This document shows positions 21,437 through 30,366 of a stretch of 64,000 nucleotides of DNA, in pieces. Each line of letters starts with the position of its first letter. The first letter of the stretch is position 1. The stretch is taken from the NCBI GenBank assembly GCA_040506895.1, contig JBEVVY010000001.1, positions 2,279,116 to 2,343,115 on the forward strand, written 5' to 3'. The notes under the pieces were generated by a model that saw nothing but the letters and a program-made list of their open reading frames with translations, ran no database searches and was not told the DNA's origin. The translations under genes were made by a program, and so were the position numbers. The DNA comes from Sedimenticola_A sp040506895. GTDB taxonomy: Bacteria; Pseudomonadota; Gammaproteobacteria; Chromatiales; Chromatiaceae.

Positions 21437-22065
21437 ACAGCACATTTGAACTGAAAGGCCTGTATGCCATCACGGACAGCACCCTGGCCGCCAACAGCAG
21501 CATCATCGACCAGGTAGCCAAGGCCCTGGCTGGCGGCGCACGCGTGATCCAGTACCGCGACAAAAGCGGCGATGATCAGAAAAGGCTCGCAGAGGCAGGG
21601 GCACTGCTGACCCTCTGCAGGCAGCACCACGCCCCCCTGATCATCAACGATGACGTGGAGTTGGCCGCCCGCATCGGCGCCGACGGCGTTCACCTCGGAA
21701 AGGATGACCCGGATATACAGGCCGCCCGCACGAGACTCGGCAAGCAGGCCATTATCGGCATCTCCTGTTATAACCAGTTCGAACGCGCCTCCATTGCCCA
21801 GGAGGCCGGCGCCGATTACATCGCTTTCGGGCGCTTCTTCAATTCCACCGTGAAGCCCGATGCGGTACAGGCCCAACCCGATCTGCTGCGACGTGCAAAG
21901 CGGGAGCTCGAACTGCCCACGGTTGCCATCGGCGGCATAACACCGGAGAATGGCGGCGCCCTGATTGAAGCCGGGGCGGATATGCTGGCAGTGATCCATG
22001 GCGTGTTTGGCCAGCCCGATATCCGCGCCGCCTGTGAACGATTCAACGAACTTTTCAGACAATAA
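21433..22065 (+). CDS. thiE: Thiamine-phosphate synthase
   Basis: A 210-aa TIM-barrel enzyme that joins HMP-PP and thiazole phosphate to give thiamine monophosphate. Motifs include LYAITDS, VIQYRDKSG and DGVHLGKDD, and the phosphate-binding AIGGITPENG. The only plausible start is a TTG at 21433, overlapping the thiD TGA stop, with GGAAAG just upstream; no ATG occurs before the conserved core. Use of TTG suggests translation coupled to thiD. Confidence 0.93.
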   Translation: MNSTFELKGLYAITDSTLAANSSIIDQVAKALAGGARVIQYRDKSGDDQKRLAEAGALLTLCRQHHAPLIINDDVELAARIGADGVHLGKDDPDIQAARTRLGKQAIIGISCYNQFERASIAQEAGADYIAFGRFFNSTVKPDAVQAQPDLLRRAKRELELPTVAIGGITPENGGALIEAGADMLAVIHGVFGQPDIRAACERFNELFRQ

Positions 22066-22079
22066 GAGGAACCACCGAC

Positions 22080-23363
22080 ATGACCGGCTCCAGCGCACTC
22101 TTTGAAATGGCCCAGCAGCACATTCCAGGCGGGGTCAACTCACCCGTCCGCGCCTTCAAGGGTGTCGGGGGGGACCCGGTATTCATCGAGTCGGCCGCGG
22201 GCCCTTACATCTTCGACCCGGAAGGCAACCGCTACATCGACTATGTCGGCTCCTGGGGTCCCATGATCCTGGGCCATGCGCACCCCGCGGTGATCGATGC
22301 AGTGAGCCAGGTGATCTCCAAGGGCCTCTCCTTTGGCGCACCCACCGAGCTCGAGACCCGCATGGCGGACAAGGTGTGCGAACTGCTCCCCTCCATCGAC
22401 ATGGTACGAATGGTCAGCTCCGGCACCGAGGCCACCATGAGCGCCATCCGCCTCGCCCGCGGCTATACCGGTCGCGACAAGATCGTAAAGTTCGAAGGTT
22501 GCTACCACGGACACTCCGACTCGCTGCTGGTAAAGGCCGGCTCGGGGGCACTCACCCTTGGCGAGCCCAGCTCACCCGGCGTGCCCGCCTCCCTCGCGGA
22601 GCACACCATCACCCTCGACTACAACAACCTCGAGCAGGTCCAGCAGACCTTCAGTGAAGTGGGTGACCAGATCGCCTGTATCATTGTCGAGCCAGTTGCC
22701 GGCAACATGAACTGCATCCCTCCGGTGGCCGGTTTTCTGGAAGGTCTGCGCGAAGTCTGCGACCAGCACGGTGCGGTACTGATCTTCGACGAGGTGATGA
22801 CCGGTTTCCGTGTCGCCCTGGGCGGTGTCCAGGGGCTCTACAACGTGACGCCTGACCTCACCACACTGGGCAAGGTGATCGGTGGCGGCATGCCGGTAGG
22901 CGCCTTTGGCGGCAAGCGCGAGATCATGCAGAAGATCGCCCCCCTGGGACCGGTCTACCAGGCAGGCACACTGTCCGGAAACCCCGTCGCCATGACCGCG
23001 GGACTGACCACCCTGGAGCTGATCTCCGAACCTGGATTCTTCGAGGCACTGACTGAAAAGACAACACGGCTTGTCAGCGGCCTGACCGCACAGGCCAGGG
23101 CCGCAGGGGTGCCGGTCACCAGCAACCAGGTCGGCGGCATGTTCGGCATCTTCTTCACCGAGGCGGACCAGGTGACCGACTTCGCCCAGTCCACCGCTTG
23201 CCACCAGGACCAGTTCAAGGCATTTTTCCACGCCATGCTGCGCCATGGTGTCTACATGGCTCCCTCCGCCTTCGAGGCCGGCTTCGTCTCCGCCGCACAC
23301 AGCGACGAAGACCTGGAGGCGACCATCGAGGCCGCAGGCGAATCCTTCAAAGAGATCGCGTGA
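22080..23363 (+). CDS. hemL: Glutamate-1-semialdehyde 2,1-aminomutase
   Basis: A 427-aa PLP enzyme that converts glutamate-1-semialdehyde to 5-aminolevulinate, the entry to tetrapyrrole synthesis by the C5 route. The PLP lysine is K265 in LGKVIGGGMPVGAFGG. The PGGVNSPVRAF motif at the start and the full length agree with the family. A good ribosome binding site (AGAGGA) lies 10 bp before the ATG, 14 bp after thiE. It is followed by a strong hairpin terminator. Confidence 0.97.
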   Translation: MTGSSALFEMAQQHIPGGVNSPVRAFKGVGGDPVFIESAAGPYIFDPEGNRYIDYVGSWGPMILGHAHPAVIDAVSQVISKGLSFGAPTELETRMADKVCELLPSIDMVRMVSSGTEATMSAIRLARGYTGRDKIVKFEGCYHGHSDSLLVKAGSGALTLGEPSSPGVPASLAEHTITLDYNNLEQVQQTFSEVGDQIACIIVEPVAGNMNCIPPVAGFLEGLREVCDQHGAVLIFDEVMTGFRVALGGVQGLYNVTPDLTTLGKVIGGGMPVGAFGGKREIMQKIAPLGPVYQAGTLSGNPVAMTAGLTTLELISEPGFFEALTEKTTRLVSGLTAQARAAGVPVTSNQVGGMFGIFFTEADQVTDFAQSTACHQDQFKAFFHAMLRHGVYMAPSAFEAGFVSAAHSDEDLEATIEAAGESFKEIA

Positions 23364-23396
23364 CCTGATCCGCCGGCCCAGCCCCGGAAATAAAAA

Positions 23397-23422
23397 AGCC
23401 GTTGGGGTTGCCCCCAACGGCT
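23397..23422. terminator. Bidirectional terminator between hemL and the copper chaperone gene
   Basis: An 11-bp perfect stem (23397-23407 with 23412-23422) has A-rich sequence on its left and TTTTTC on its right. It can therefore terminate hemL transcription rightwards and the convergent copper-protein operon leftwards. Confidence 0.9.
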
Positions 23423-23444
23423 TTTTCAATGGGACCGGAGACGA

Positions 23445-23930
23445 TCAGTGCATGTCGTGCTTCATGCCCTTCTTCATCATCTTCATCTGCAGCTTCTTGA
23501 CCGGCGCCTGCAGCGTGGTCTTGCTACCGTCCTCGAAGATCAGTGTCAGGTCGACATTCTGACCCGGTTTCAGATCCTCCTTCAGACCGATGAACATGAC
23601 ATGCAGACCACCGGGTTTGAGGGTCACGGTCTGGCCCGCAGGCAGATCGATCTTATCCACCCGGCGCATCTTCATCATGCCCCCGTCCATGGTGTGGGTG
23701 TGCAGCTCAACCACCTTGGAAACCGGGCTTTCCGCATTCACAAGGGCGTGATCTGCACCCGAGTTGTTGACGATGGTCATGAAAGAAGCACTGTTGGGCT
23801 GACCGGGCGGTACAGCACGGGCATAGGCATCGGAGACGGCCACACCGTCAGCCGCTGTCCCGGCCACTGCAGTTGCACAGACACTGAGCATTACCATTCC
23901 CAGCATGGGTAGAACGTAGCGAAGCTTCAT
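23445..23930 (-). CDS. Periplasmic copper chaperone PCu(A)C
   Basis: A 161-aa secreted protein (signal peptide about residues 1-23, ending AVAG). It carries the DUF461/PCu(A)C fold with copper ligands in HTHTMDGGMMKM and in GGLHVMFIGL. The Met/His-rich C-terminal tail (MKMMKKGMKHDMH) could bind additional copper. Family members load Cu(I) into the CuA site of cytochrome oxidase with SCO proteins. It is the last gene of an operon with SCO and a FixH-like protein. Confidence 0.9.
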   Translation of the reverse strand: MKLRYVLPMLGMVMLSVCATAVAGTAADGVAVSDAYARAVPPGQPNSASFMTIVNNSGADHALVNAESPVSKVVELHTHTMDGGMMKMRRVDKIDLPAGQTVTLKPGGLHVMFIGLKEDLKPGQNVDLTLIFEDGSKTTLQAPVKKLQMKMMKKGMKHDMH

Positions 23931-23985
23931 CTCTTTTCTCCTTCAAACATCTCAAGTAGTCGAATCAGCCGGCACGGGGCAGCCA

Positions 23986-24585
23986 TCACCCCTGCGTGCC
24001 GAGCAGTTTCAGAATTGCGTCCAGAATCTCTTCAGGCGGGGTACCGTGCCGTAACGTCACGGCCAGGCGTCCCTGCTTGTCGATCAGGTAGAGATCGGCG
24101 GAGTGATCCACCAGGTACTGCATCTCCGAGTCCTCCTTCACCAGGCGATAGGCAGCACCGTACTGTTCAGCCGCCCTGTCGATCTGTTCACGGCTACCGG
24201 TGATGCCGGAAATCCTGTGGTGAAAATAACCCGCATAGGTCTTCAGTTTCTCCAGCGTGTCCCGTTCGGGATCGACACTCAGAAACAGCCCCTGGAACTG
24301 GGCCTGCTGTGCATCATCCAGTTCGTTCAGAGCCGCCGCCAGGTAACCGAGGCTGGTGGGGCAGATATCCGGACACCAGGTATAACCGAAATAGAGCGCC
24401 ACCACCTTGCCACGCAGATCCTGCAGTGCCACCGGTCCGGCACTGGACTGGAAGACGAAATCTCCGCCCGTTGGCTTCCCGGCGCCGGCAGGCTCCTGTA
24501 CCTCGGGGCTCCAGAAAAAAACGACCCACACCAGGGCAGCGGCCATCAGGGCGATCAACAGGAGTATCAGGGGTTTCTTCATCAT
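23986..24585 (-). CDS. SCO1/SenC-family copper and thiol protein
   Basis: A 199-aa protein with an N-terminal membrane anchor (about residues 5-25) and a thioredoxin-like periplasmic domain. The copper ligands are the CPDIC pair (C71, C75) and the histidine in LVDHSADLYLI. SCO proteins help assemble the CuA centre of cytochrome c oxidase, as copper donor or thiol reductase. The gene lies between the FixH-like gene (15 bp upstream) and PCu(A)C (55 bp downstream), which supports a joint role in oxidase maturation. Confidence 0.92.
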   Translation of the reverse strand: MMKKPLILLLIALMAAALVWVVFFWSPEVQEPAGAGKPTGGDFVFQSSAGPVALQDLRGKVVALYFGYTWCPDICPTSLGYLAAALNELDDAQQAQFQGLFLSVDPERDTLEKLKTYAGYFHHRISGITGSREQIDRAAEQYGAAYRLVKEDSEMQYLVDHSADLYLIDKQGRLAVTLRHGTPPEEILDAILKLLGTQG

Positions 24586-24600
24586 TCTGTGTGCTTACAT

Positions 24601-25089
24601 CTACTGCAGTGAGACACCGGGCTTGACCGTTATGAAACGGTACGGGACGGAGACCAGGCCACGATCGGTATGGAGCATCACCTTCGCCTCCCACTCCATG
24701 GCATCGCGGACACAGACCGGCAGGGTACCGTTACCGGCGAATTCACCATCTCCAGCCTCCTCGAGCTGCGGCCGGTTGAACCCCATGTTCATATCCACAC
24801 CACTGAAGTCGATCTCCACCCCAGAGGTGGCAATACCCTCCACGCTCACCCTGAGCTCAAGAGGCTTGACCAGCGGGATACTCCTGGGCTCGATACTGAA
24901 TGTAACCCGGGAGCCATCCGGCAGCCGGGAGGTACAGGGCCCAGCCCGCAGATCGCATGTGGGATCCAGGCCAGCGGAGACCACGGCCTTGGGGAAAAGC
25001 AGCGGCCATGCCTTGTAGGTAGCTGCACCGGCGAGCGCAATAAATAGCGCACCGACGATCAACCAGAGTGTTGAGTTGGTTTTTTCCAC
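24601..25089 (-). CDS. FixH-like membrane-anchored hypothetical protein
   Basis: A 162-aa protein with one N-terminal membrane segment (about 9-27) and a periplasmic beta-rich domain. Two cysteines (DPTCDLRAGPC) follow the anchor, and Met-containing segments (DMNMGFNRPQ) and a later single cysteine (LPVCVRD) are present. The layout recalls FixH-type or oxidase-assembly proteins, but I cannot place it firmly. First gene of the operon with SCO and PCu(A)C, so a part in copper handling or oxidase assembly is likely. Confidence 0.7.
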   Translation of the reverse strand: MEKTNSTLWLIVGALFIALAGAATYKAWPLLFPKAVVSAGLDPTCDLRAGPCTSRLPDGSRVTFSIEPRSIPLVKPLELRVSVEGIATSGVEIDFSGVDMNMGFNRPQLEEAGDGEFAGNGTLPVCVRDAMEWEAKVMLHTDRGLVSVPYRFITVKPGVSLQ

Positions 25090-25336
25090 GGTTCTCCTCT
25101 AGTCGCGAAGCGGTTCCAATTCACCCACATCGTGCCAGCTTCGCAGCAGACACACATTAGCTTTCATCAAGTACCGGTTTTCAATCTGTTTATATGGGGG
25201 GAGATCAAAAAACAGGGCGGTTTTGTGAAAACTATGGGATTTCACACAATTTGATACGCGATATAACCGTTCCCCGGGCCTGACCCGGGGCATGGCGACA
25301 CCCGGAACGGGAGGCCTGGCAGTGGCACAAAAAAAG
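25090..25336. other. Intergenic region, no gene seen
   Basis: This spacer separates the copper operon from the cytochrome c gene, both leftward. It should hold the promoter of the copper operon, but no convincing -35/-10 pair stands out. The only structure I see is the cytochrome terminator at its right end. Confidence 0.5.
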
Positions 25337-25366
25337 AAAGGCACACCCCGCGAAGGGTGTGCCTTT
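25337..25366 (-). terminator. Rho-independent terminator after the cytochrome c gene
   Basis: A 12-bp perfect stem (25337-25348 with 25355-25366) closes a 6-base loop, with CTTTTTTT downstream on the minus strand. It lies 36 bp beyond the cytochrome stop codon. Confidence 0.92.
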
Positions 25367-25402
25367 CCCAGATCGGATACCGGACAAACCGGTCAGATCA
25401 GC

Positions 25403-25720
25403 TTACTGGGCTGCAAGCCAGTCAGCGATTGCACGGGCATCGGCTTCGGTTACACCGGCCATGATACCCTTCATGGCGGCGGACTGGCCGTTGGCACGCT
25501 TGCCGCTCTTGATGTCCATCATCTGGTTGTAAGCGTAGTCGGCATTCTGGCCGGCCAGCTTGGGATAGACGGGCATGATGGGGGTCTTGGCGTCCGCACC
25601 GTGGCAGGTGAAGCAGGCCTTGGACTGGTACAGGGCAGCACCATCGGCGGCAGCATTGCCAACCAGGCCCAGGGAGAGCAGGGCAGCGCCTGCAACCAGA
25701 GCAGTTGCTTTCAGTTTCAT
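25403..25720 (-). CDS. Small class I c-type cytochrome
   Basis: A 105-aa periplasmic electron carrier. A signal peptide (about 1-25, ending NAAA) precedes an 80-residue mature domain with one haem site CFTCH (C36, C39, H40). The likely distal ligand is a methionine in the QSAAMKGIMAG region. The size and the YPKLAGQNADYAYNQM segment are typical of the c553/c554-like group found next to oxidases or sulfur-oxidising enzymes. It is monocistronic with its own terminator and lies close to the CuA-assembly operon. Confidence 0.9.
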   Translation of the reverse strand: MKLKATALVAGAALLSLGLVGNAAADGAALYQSKACFTCHGADAKTPIMPVYPKLAGQNADYAYNQMMDIKSGKRANGQSAAMKGIMAGVTEADARAIADWLAAQ

Positions 25721-25849
25721 AATTTGACCTCTAAACGGTTGATTTTAAAACCAGGCAAGGCTTGCCAGCCCTGCAACCAATAATATAAGTATTCGATAAT
25801 ACCACCAGAAAACGCATTCTACACAATGATTTCTATCAATGGCCCCATA

Positions 25850-26332
25850 TCAGATGGTGGAATTGAGGATTAGTTCCTGCCGCACCACCCAATGACCGGG
25901 AAGCGCCCTGCGCAGCCGTCGGCGGAACCCGTTGAATGAGGGATGCCGGGAGAACCGGAACAGGTGGCTGGCGCAACTGCAGTCGCTCGCACCGAAACCC
26001 GGGTACGGACGGCTGGCACCCCTGGAGGCCACCAGCAGCCCTGCCCACTGGTGTTCCCGGCGTTGCGGATCATGACTGAACCAGATCTCCCTCAGTTCCG
26101 CCACTGCCCCCAGGTAGTCGATATGCCAGTGGGGCCGTGTCGACACCCTGCGGTGGTGATGACAGCGGGCCGCCACCCCTCCGGGACCGAAAGCGCTGCC
26201 CACGTAAGCGTACCAGCCGGGCTCGAGGTCGAGCTGCCCCATGCCCCCGGCCAGGATCCTTTCGTGGCGGGCCAGCCGGAATACCAGCACATAGGTACCG
26301 GGACGCGAATCCGGTGAGAACTTCAGTGCCAC
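25850..26332 (-). CDS. DUF123 / GIY-YIG-like family protein
   Basis: A 160-aa basic protein starting at a GTG. The core PGTYVLVFRL, GWYAYVGSAFGPGG, RPHWHIDYL and SDCSCASHLF segments match DUF123, a family distantly related to GIY-YIG nucleases; activity is unproven. The GTG lies four bases after the stop of a 36-aa membrane peptide gene and has a weak ribosome site, so its translation may depend on that gene. No nearby gene clarifies its role. Confidence 0.82.
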   Translation of the reverse strand: MALKFSPDSRPGTYVLVFRLARHERILAGGMGQLDLEPGWYAYVGSAFGPGGVAARCHHHRRVSTRPHWHIDYLGAVAELREIWFSHDPQRREHQWAGLLVASRGASRPYPGFGASDCSCASHLFRFSRHPSFNGFRRRLRRALPGHWVVRQELILNSTI

Positions 26333-26335
26333 CAG

Positions 26336-26446
26336 TTAACGGGACTTGCCGCCCAGGTGAGAGAGGTAGAGGGCGGCACCGAGCAAAGCGATTCCACCGG
26401 CGAACATCAGCAGCTCCATGGGTGTATTTTCGAATAAGCGCTCCAT
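26336..26446 (-). CDS. 36-aa single-span membrane peptide
   Basis: A short gene MERLFENTPMELLMFAGG... with one hydrophobic segment (about residues 10-29) and a basic C-terminus (GGKSR). A good ribosome site, AGGAAG, sits 5 bp before the ATG, and the stop is 4 bp upstream of the GTG start of the DUF123 gene, which argues for a real, coupled gene. I do not recognise a family. Confidence 0.55.
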   Translation of the reverse strand: MERLFENTPMELLMFAGGIALLGAALYLSHLGGKSR

Positions 26447-26604
26447 CAAGCTTCCTCTTCAATCTGATTCCGGGTAACCGTATGTCAGCCAGAACGGCCA
26501 AAGGGGCTAAAATACACCGTTACCAGGGCGATGTGCACCCCGACAACATGCGACCAGGCGACGCTTTGTGTATCATGCGCACCCCTTCCACACGAGAGCC
26601 CGCT

Positions 26605-29499
26605 ATGCCCGAACAGTTCATACCCGGCCAACGCTGGATCAGCAACACCGAATCCGATCTCGGACTGGGGAGCGTGATCCGTTGCGAAGGACGCCGGGTC
26701 GCACTCACCTTTCCCGCCGCCGGGGAACAGCGTATCTACGCCACTGACAACGCCCCCCTTACCCGGGTGCGGTTCGGCCCCGGCGACTGGATCGAAACCC
26801 GTGACGGCCTGCGCCTCAGGGTGGAGCAGGTGGAGGAGCGCGGTGGACTGCTCCACTACCTGGGCATCAACAGTGATGGCAGAGAGCACCACTGCCCCGA
26901 AGGCGAACTGAGCAACACCCTGCAGCTGAGCCGACCCCAGGAGCGACTGCTATCGGGCCAGATCGACGACAGCCGCTGGTTCGAGCTGCGGCTGCAGACC
27001 CACCGGCAGCTGCAACACCTCGATCGCTCCCACCTGCTGGGGCTTGGCGGGGCGCGCACCGAACTGCTGCTGCACCAGCTCTACATCGCCCACGAGGTGA
27101 GCAGCCGGGCGGCTCCCAGGGTACTGCTGGCCGACGAGGTGGGCCTGGGCAAGACCGTCGAGGCGTGCCTGATCCTGCATCAACAGCTGCTCACCGGCCA
27201 GGCCTCCCGGGTGCTGATCATGGTACCCGAGCCCCTGCTGCACCAGTGGCTGGTGGAGCTGCTGCGCAAGTTCAACCTCCACTTCAGTATCTTCGACGAG
27301 GAGCGCTGCCAGGCCATCGAGACCTCGGACCAGGGGGACAACCCCTTCGCCGCGGAGCAGCTGGTACTCTGCAGCCCCACCCTCTTCAAAGGCAACCACG
27401 AGCGACAGAAACAGGCGGTTACCGGGGAGTGGGACCTGTTGATCGTGGACGAGGCTCACCACCTGGAGTGGAGCGAAGAGGAAGCCAGCGAGGAGTACCT
27501 GCTGGTGGAGGCCCTCGCCACCGTGACCCCCGGCATACTGCTGCTCACCGCCACACCGGAACAGCTCGGTCGGGCCGGACACTTCGCCCGCCTGCGGCTG
27601 CTGGATCCCGACCGCTTCCACTCCCTGGAGAGCTTCCGCGAGGAGGAAGCCCAGTACGGCCCCATCGCCGAGGTGGTGGACAGGCTGCTGGCGGGCGTGA
27701 CCCTCGATCCCGACGCCACAAACCTGTTGCTGGAGAAGCTGCACGAGGAGGAGAGCCGGGCGCTTATCGAACGCTGGAACGACACCCGGACCGGTGAACA
27801 GGATCGAAACAGGGCCAGGGATGAGCTTATCGACATGCTGCTGGATCGCCACGGCACCAGCCGCATCCTGTTCCGCAACACGCGCGCACGCATCAAAGGC
27901 TTCCCGGGGCGGGAGCTGCATCCCCACCCCCTGCCCCTGCCCGACCAGTACGTCGCCTGCCTCGAGCAGGATCAACCGGACGCCGCGGCCGCCCTGACCC
28001 CCGAGCAGCTCTACCGGGCACACACCGGCACAGCCTGGTGGCGGATCGACCCGCGCATCGGCTGGCTCATCACCCAGCTCACCCAGCTCACCCGGCTCAA
28101 GGAGAGCAAGGTACTGATGATCTGCGCCAGCGCAGAGATCGCCATGGAGATCGGCGAGGCCCTCAAGAGCCTCGAGGGGATCAATGCCGGCCTCTTCCAC
28201 GAGGGTATGAGCATCGTCGAACGCGACCGTACCGCCGCCTGGTTCGCCGATCCCGAGGAGGGATGCCAGTTGCTGATCTGCTCCGAGATCGGCAGCGAGG
28301 GGCGCAACTTCCAGTTCGCCCACCACCTGGTCATGTTCGACCTGCCCCTGGACCCGGACCTGCTCGAGCAGCGCATCGGCCGGTTGGACCGCATCGGCCA
28401 GAAGGAGACCATCCGCATCCACACCCCCTACTTCGAGGAGAGCGCCCAGGCGGTACTGCTGCGCTGGTACCACGAGGGCCTCAACGCCTTCGAACACACC
28501 AGCCCCAGCGGCCATGCCGTCTTCAGCCAGTTACGCCCCGCCCTGCTGCAGGCACTGGAAGAGTCGCAGAGCGACCCCGAGCAGATCGAGCCCCTGATCG
28601 ACACCACCCGCAGCCTGCGCCACGAGGCCGATGAGCAGCTGAAAAAGGGGCGCGACCACCTGCTGGAGCTCAACTCCTGCCGTGAACCCCAGGCCCTGGC
28701 GATCAGGGAGAAGCTGGAGGAGATGGAGGATGCCGCCACCCTGCAGCGCTATGCCCAGAACCTCTTCGGCCTGATCGGCGTGGAGAGCGAGGAGCACTCC
28801 GCCGGCAGCATGATCCTCAAGCCCGGCCCCCACATGATCACCGATAGCCTGCCGGGCCTGCCCCGGGACGGCATGACCTGCACCTTCCAGCGCCCCATCG
28901 CCCTGAGCCACGAGGACCGCCACTTCCTTACCTGGGAACACCCCCTGGTGCGCGGCACCATGGAGATGGTGAGCGACATGGAGCTCGGCAACAGCTCAAT
29001 CGTGGCCATCAAGCACGCCAACCTCAAGGCGGGCAGCCTGCTGCTGGAACTGATCTTCACCCTGGAGTGCCCCGCGCCCAGGCAGTTGCAGGCGGGCCGC
29101 TTCCTGGAGAACACCCTGGTACGCCTGCTGATCGACCAGCAGCTCAACACGGTGGACGGCAGGCTCGACCACGAGGAGATCAACGAGGCCATAGTGCCCC
29201 TGGATAAAGGCACGGCATTGAAGGTCGTCGGCGCCCTGCGAAATCATATCGGCAACATGATCAGGCAGGGAGAGGAGCAGACCGCCCCCCTTCAACAGGC
29301 TGCGGTGGAACAGGCGAGCGAAAGGATGGAGCTGCACTTTCACCATGAGCGGGAGCGACTGGAGTCCCTGCAGCGTGTGAACCCCAATATCAGGGAAGAC
29401 GAGGTGGCCATGCTGATGCAACAGCGTGCGCTGCTGGACACCCACCTCAAGGCCTCCCGCATGCGCCTCGACGCCCTGCGGCTTATCGTTTCACTTTAG
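26605..29499 (+). CDS. rapA: RNA polymerase-associated SWI2/SNF2 ATPase RapA
   Basis: A 964-aa protein that recycles RNA polymerase after transcription; E. coli RapA has 968. The start MPEQFIPGQRW matches the family N-terminus, although the frame stays open upstream. Two N-terminal Tudor-like domains precede the helicase core, with Walker A in ADEVGLGKT (176-184) and the DEAH box at 282-285. The helicase C domain includes GRLDRIGQ. The TAG stop is unusual: its final G is the first base of a 263-bp transposable element, and removal of the element would restore TAA. The next gene was originally about 16 bp downstream. Confidence 0.95.
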   Translation: MPEQFIPGQRWISNTESDLGLGSVIRCEGRRVALTFPAAGEQRIYATDNAPLTRVRFGPGDWIETRDGLRLRVEQVEERGGLLHYLGINSDGREHHCPEGELSNTLQLSRPQERLLSGQIDDSRWFELRLQTHRQLQHLDRSHLLGLGGARTELLLHQLYIAHEVSSRAAPRVLLADEVGLGKTVEACLILHQQLLTGQASRVLIMVPEPLLHQWLVELLRKFNLHFSIFDEERCQAIETSDQGDNPFAAEQLVLCSPTLFKGNHERQKQAVTGEWDLLIVDEAHHLEWSEEEASEEYLLVEALATVTPGILLLTATPEQLGRAGHFARLRLLDPDRFHSLESFREEEAQYGPIAEVVDRLLAGVTLDPDATNLLLEKLHEEESRALIERWNDTRTGEQDRNRARDELIDMLLDRHGTSRILFRNTRARIKGFPGRELHPHPLPLPDQYVACLEQDQPDAAAALTPEQLYRAHTGTAWWRIDPRIGWLITQLTQLTRLKESKVLMICASAEIAMEIGEALKSLEGINAGLFHEGMSIVERDRTAAWFADPEEGCQLLICSEIGSEGRNFQFAHHLVMFDLPLDPDLLEQRIGRLDRIGQKETIRIHTPYFEESAQAVLLRWYHEGLNAFEHTSPSGHAVFSQLRPALLQALEESQSDPEQIEPLIDTTRSLRHEADEQLKKGRDHLLELNSCREPQALAIREKLEEMEDAATLQRYAQNLFGLIGVESEEHSAGSMILKPGPHMITDSLPGLPRDGMTCTFQRPIALSHEDRHFLTWEHPLVRGTMEMVSDMELGNSSIVAIKHANLKAGSLLLELIFTLECPAPRQLQAGRFLENTLVRLLIDQQLNTVDGRLDHEEINEAIVPLDKGTALKVVGALRNHIGNMIRQGEEQTAPLQQAAVEQASERMELHFHHERERLESLQRVNPNIREDEVAMLMQQRALLDTHLKASRMRLDALRLIVSL

Positions 29500-29761
29500 G
29501 GCCTGTTCACATAAATTGAATTGTACCTGTTGCCCCTGAAAAAATGCGAATCAAGGCGCGAGGCGCGCGGTTTGGTCGCTCCAAATAAGCAACGAGCAAC
29601 GCAGAGTCGCTTTTTTTCAGGGGCATCCCGAAGGGCAGCGGCAATTTTCCGCTCAGCGGCGTTATCAGTCGCTTATGTATGCGCATACACTGCGCTCCTT
29701 CTGCCTTGCTGAACGAAAAAATGGCCGCTGCAGGCATGATTCAATTTATGTGAACAGGCCC
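29499..29761. mobile_element. MITE-like element with 23-bp perfect terminal inverted repeats
   Basis: A 263-bp non-coding element. Its ends GGGCCTGTTCACATAAATTG (first 20 of 23 matching bases) are inverted copies, and it is flanked by TA at 29497-29498 and 29762-29763, a likely target duplication. Inside are two more inverted repeats: TGCCCCTGAAAAAA near 29530 with its complement near 29610, and GCAGCGGC...GCCGCTGC toward the right end. No transposase is encoded, so it would be moved in trans. The TA duplication fits an IS630/mariner or some IS5-family relatives. Confidence 0.85.
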
Positions 29762-29778
29762 TAAGGAGACCAGGACCG

Positions 29779-30105
29779 ATGAAATTCCACCAACTGCCCC
29801 TCGGGGCGAGCTTCGAGTTCCAGGGCAAGCGCTATACCAAGAGCGGCCCCATGACCGCCAGCAGCGAGACCGGCGAATCGAAGATGATGATGCGCGCCTC
29901 GGCGGTAAAACCCCTGGATGGCGACAGCGATGCCCCACCGCCACCCGCCTCCATTGAACTGAACAGGGAACGCGCCAGCATCGTCATCAACGACTACCAC
30001 GCCGAGTGCCTGCAGATTCTCAATGAATCGGGCCACCTGGATCCGGCAGCCAACGAAAAACTGGACCAGGCGAAGCAGAGGGTGTTGAAAAAGCTCGGGA
30101 TCTAG
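29779..30105 (+). CDS. Hypothetical protein downstream of rapA
   Basis: A 108-aa soluble protein. The N-terminal half reads as a compact beta domain (MKFHQLPLGASFEFQGKRY), and the C-terminal half is helical and charged. I recognise no function. It has a good ribosome site (AAGGAGACC) that belongs to the sequence outside the transposable element, so the gene was probably cotranscribed with rapA before insertion. Its TAG stop lies in a CTAG that is the target duplication of a second element. It is thus bracketed by two insertions yet intact. Confidence 0.7.
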   Translation: MKFHQLPLGASFEFQGKRYTKSGPMTASSETGESKMMMRASAVKPLDGDSDAPPPPASIELNRERASIVINDYHAECLQILNESGHLDPAANEKLDQAKQRVLKKLGI

Positions 30106-30366
30106 TGGGCCATGCGGAAAGTTCGGTAATTATCAGAGCCTCTCAAATGGGTCAGTGCAAGGCGCACTTCGCCGGGAATGGCATGCCCTTTCCAAGAAGT
30201 GCAACGCCGTATTGACCCATTTGCGAGGCTCCCTTCGGGCCAGCCCACAAGCCAGTTTGGCTGTGTTGCGCTCACTTGAATCGGCTATGGCCAGTCCTGC
30301 GATCGCGCGCCTTGCCAAACTGGCTTGTGGGTTGGCTGATAGTTACCGAACTTTCCGCATGACCCA
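30106..30366. mobile_element. MITE-like element flanked by CTAG duplications
   Basis: A 261-bp non-coding element with 31-bp terminal inverted repeats (two mismatches; outer bases TGGGYCATGCGGAAAGTTCG). It is flanked by CTAG at 30102-30105 and 30367-30370. The YTAR-type 4-bp target suggests mobilisation by an IS5-family transposase. Two long internal inverted repeats (GAGCCTC...GAGGCTC and AGCCCACAAGCCAG...) would fold the single strand into three adjacent hairpins. No open frame of interest is present. Confidence 0.87.

Noticed and set aside
29779..30105. Passenger gene of a composite transposon formed by the two small elements
   Set aside because: The two elements have different terminal repeats and different target duplications, so they inserted independently.
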